64,000 nucleotides of DNA, taken from Bradyrhizobium sp. CCGB01. Lineage in GTDB: Bacteria > Pseudomonadota > Alphaproteobacteria > Rhizobiales > Xanthobacteraceae. A program made the translations under genes and the position numbers. The number at the start of each line of letters is the position of its first letter. Position 1 is the stretch's first letter. The notes beneath the pieces were generated by a model. It saw only the letters and a program-made list of their open reading frames with translations, ran no database searches and was not told the DNA's origin. Location: assembly GCF_024199795.1 (NCBI RefSeq), contig NZ_JANADK010000001.1, positions 4,588,001 to 4,652,000 of the forward strand. Direction: 5' to 3'. This document shows, piece by piece, positions 62,034 through 64,000 of this stretch.

Positions 62034-64000
62034 ATGTCGTCCTTTTCTGATGATCTCCACCAGGCGGCGCTGGCCTATCACCGTCTGCCGCGCCCCGGAA
62101 AGCTCGAGATCCAGGCGAGCAAGCCGCTCGCCAACCAGCGCGACCTCGCGCTCGCCTATTCTCCGGGCGTTGCCGCCGCCTGCACCGAGATCGCCAAGAA
62201 CCCGGCCGAAGCCGCCACGCTCACCACCCGCGCCAACCTGGTCGCGGTGGTCTCGAACGGCACCGCGGTGCTCGGCCTCGGCAATATCGGCCCGCTGGCT
62301 TCCAAGCCGGTGATGGAGGGCAAGGCGGTCCTGTTCAAGAAGTTCGCCGGCATCGACGTGTTCGACATCGAGATCGCCGCCGACACCATCGATCGCGTGG
62401 TCGAGACGGTGGCGGCGCTCGAGCCGACCTTCGGCGGCATCAATCTGGAAGACATCCGCGGACCGGAGTGCTTCGAGATCGAGGCGCAGCTGAAGGAACG
62501 CATGAAGATCCCGGTCTTCCATGACGACCAGCACGGGACCGCGATCATCGTCGCCGCCGCCATCACCAATGGCCTTCGGCTGAACGGCAAGAAGCTGTCC
62601 GACGTCAAGATCGTGGCGTCGGGGGCAGGGGCCGCAGCGATTGCGACGCTCAATCTGCTCGTGTCGATGGGCGCGCAGCGCAAGAACATCTGGGTCTGCG
62701 ACATCGACGGCCTCGTGCATGAGGGCCGCAACACCACGATGGATCGCTGGAAGGCGGTCTATGCGCAGAAGACCGACAAGCGCACGCTTGGCGATGTCAT
62801 CGGCGGCGCCGACATCTTCATCGGCCTGTCGGCACCGGGCGTGCTGAAGCCGGAGATGGCCAAGGCGATGGGCGAAAAGCCCCTGATCATGGCGCTCGCC
62901 AACCCGACTCCCGAGATCATGCCTGAGGAAGCGCGCAAGGTGCGCTCCGACGCCATGATCTGCACCGGCCGCTCCGACTATCCGAACCAGGTCAACAACG
63001 TCCTCTGCTTCCCCTTCATCTTCCGCGGCGCGCTCGACGTCGGCGCCAGCGCCATCAACGAGGAGATGAAGCACGCCGCCGTCGAGGCCATCGCGCAGCT
63101 CGCGCGCGAGGCGCCGTCCGATGCGGTGGCGCAGGGCTTTGACACCGGCGAAACGCAGGGCTTTGGTCCCGGCTCGCTGATCCCGAGCCCCTTTGATCCC
63201 AGGTTGATCCTGCGCATCGCGCCCGCCGTCGCCAAGGCTGCGATGGAGTCCGGCGTCGCGACGCGGCCCATCACCAATTTCGATGAGTACACCGCGCTGC
63301 TCGAGCGCTTCGCCTTCCGCTCCGGCCTCGTCATGAAGCCGATGTTCGCCAAGGCCAAGACCCAGCCGGTGCGCGTGATCTACGCCGAAGGCGAAGACGA
63401 GCGTGTGCTGCGTGCGACGCAAGTCGTGCTGGAGGAGAAGCTGGCGACGCCGATCCTGGTCGGCCGTCCGTCGGTGGTCGAAGCACGCATCAAGCGCTTC
63501 GGCCTGTCGATCAAGGCAGGCAAGGACTTCGACCTCATCAATCCCGAGGACGATCCGCGCTATCGCTCTTATGTGCAGTCCTATGTCGAGGTCGCCGGCC
63601 GCCGCGGCGTGACGCCGGACGCGGCGCGCACGGTGGTGCGCACCAACAACACGGTGATCGCCGCGCTCGCGGTCACGCGCGGGGAGGCGGATGCGATGCT
63701 CTGCGGCGTCGAGGGCCGCTACATGAGCCATCTACGCCATGTCCGCGAGATCGTCGGATTCTCGCCTGGAATCAGCGACTATGCGGCGCTGGCGCTGCTG
63801 ATCACCAGCAAGGGTGCGTTCTTCATCGCCGACACGCAGGTTCGCCCCAACCCGAGCGCGGAAGAGCTTGCCGAGATCGCTTCGCTTGCGGCGGTCCACG
63901 TCCAGCGCTTCAACATCAAGCCGAAGATCGCCTTCGTCTCGCATTCGGATTTCGGCAGCTATGACACCGAGTCCTCGCGCAAGATGCGCCGGGCGACCCA
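62034..64000 (+). CDS. maeB: NADP-dependent malic enzyme fused to a phosphotransacetylase-like domain (truncated by window edge)
   Basis: The start is ATG 62034, and the frame is open to the window end, 655 codons visible. The N-terminal malic-enzyme domain has [35 protein letters not shown], the catalytic-metal region [23 protein letters not shown], and the Rossmann loop [15 protein letters not shown]. From about residue 440 a phosphotransacetylase-like domain follows ([20 protein letters not shown]). It decarboxylates malate to pyruvate and supplies NADPH. In MaeB the second domain is regulatory, not catalytic. About 100 residues are missing from the 3' end. Confidence 0.95.
   Translation, partial: MSSFSDDLHQAALAYHRLPRPGKLEIQASKPLANQRDLALAYSPGVAAACTEIAKNPAEAATLTTRANLVAVVSNGTAVLGLGNIGPLASKPVMEGKAVLFKKFAGIDVFDIEIAADTIDRVVETVAALEPTFGGINLEDIRGPECFEIEAQLKERMKIPVFHDDQHGTAIIVAAAITNGLRLNGKKLSDVKIVASGAGAAAIATLNLLVSMGAQRKNIWVCDIDGLVHEGRNTTMDRWKAVYAQKTDKRTLGDVIGGADIFIGLSAPGVLKPEMAKAMGEKPLIMALANPTPEIMPEEARKVRSDAMICTGRSDYPNQVNNVLCFPFIFRGALDVGASAINEEMKHAAVEAIAQLAREAPSDAVAQGFDTGETQGFGPGSLIPSPFDPRLILRIAPAVAKAAMESGVATRPITNFDEYTALLERFAFRSGLVMKPMFAKAKTQPVRVIYAEGEDERVLRATQVVLEEKLATPILVGRPSVVEARIKRFGLSIKAGKDFDLINPEDDPRYRSYVQSYVEVAGRRGVTPDAARTVVRTNNTVIAALAVTRGEADAMLCGVEGRYMSHLRHVREIVGFSPGISDYAALALLITSKGAFFIADTQVRPNPSAEELAEIASLAAVHVQRFNIKPKIAFVSHSDFGSYDTESSRKMRRAT

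Noticed and set aside
61785-63731. 648-residue minus-strand open frame opposite maeB
   Set aside because: It is antisense to clear malic-enzyme motifs; composition is His/Arg/Asp-rich noise.

Overview
The window is a high-GC alphaproteobacterial chromosome segment. Gene content and order, the small secreted Gly/His-rich proteins, the tiny rhizobial hypotheticals and the families of short palindromic repeats all point to Bradyrhizobium or a very close relative. This placement is from recognition, not from a database search. No rRNA, tRNA, CRISPR array or intact insertion sequence was seen.

Layout. 0-3.4 kb, plus strand: 3' end of fabF, then mltG, yicC and gmk (fatty acid synthesis, cell-wall processing, RNA turnover, nucleotide supply). 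3.3-8.2 kb: a run of small or poorly known genes, mostly minus strand, including secreted Gly-rich proteins and a Crp/Fnr-type regulator preceded by duplicated GTTC/GAAC operator-like boxes. 8.3-17 kb, minus strand: one tightly overlapped cluster lptF-lptG-lptD-surA-like-pdxA-rsmA, followed by a zinc alcohol dehydrogenase. It joins LPS export and outer-membrane biogenesis to vitamin B6 synthesis and rRNA methylation. 17.3-19.9 kb: pepA, holC and a lipoprotein. 20.4-26.8 kb: a large Gly/Asp repeat (RTX-type) protein with its own type I secretion ATPase and membrane-fusion protein. 26.8-28.9 kb: a visibly AT-richer accessory islet with a P-loop kinase, a VOC protein, a tiny membrane protein and degenerate repeats. 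29-34.2 kb: an orphan tripartite-tricarboxylate binding protein, an ABC-F ATPase, small proteins, ndk and a TerC-like membrane protein. 34.2-41.3 kb: minus-strand pgsA-hdaA-ppk-ppx, divergent from plus-strand purM-purN. 41.4-46.4 kb: cspA, an autotransporter-type barrel protein, and a LysR / acetyltransferase / isochorismatase-like group in which one acetyltransferase gene is frameshifted and the isochorismatase-like protein appears to lack its catalytic Lys and Cys. 46.5-51.6 kb: class III aminotransferase, ribonuclease D, and a LysR / medium-chain reductase divergent pair. 51.7-55.8 kb: a phosphodiesterase plus a Ugp-type ABC importer lacking its ATPase gene. 55.8-64 kb: a REP-flanked remnant of a REP-associated tyrosine transposase next to selO, then aspS, a large periplasmic-type protein, and the 5' part of maeB.

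Most of the window is housekeeping. The parts most worth a second look are the RTX/type I secretion operon, the decayed GNAT/isochorismatase cluster, the transposase remnant joined to a second copy of the selO 3' end, and several proteins under 60 residues that length-filtered gene calling would miss.
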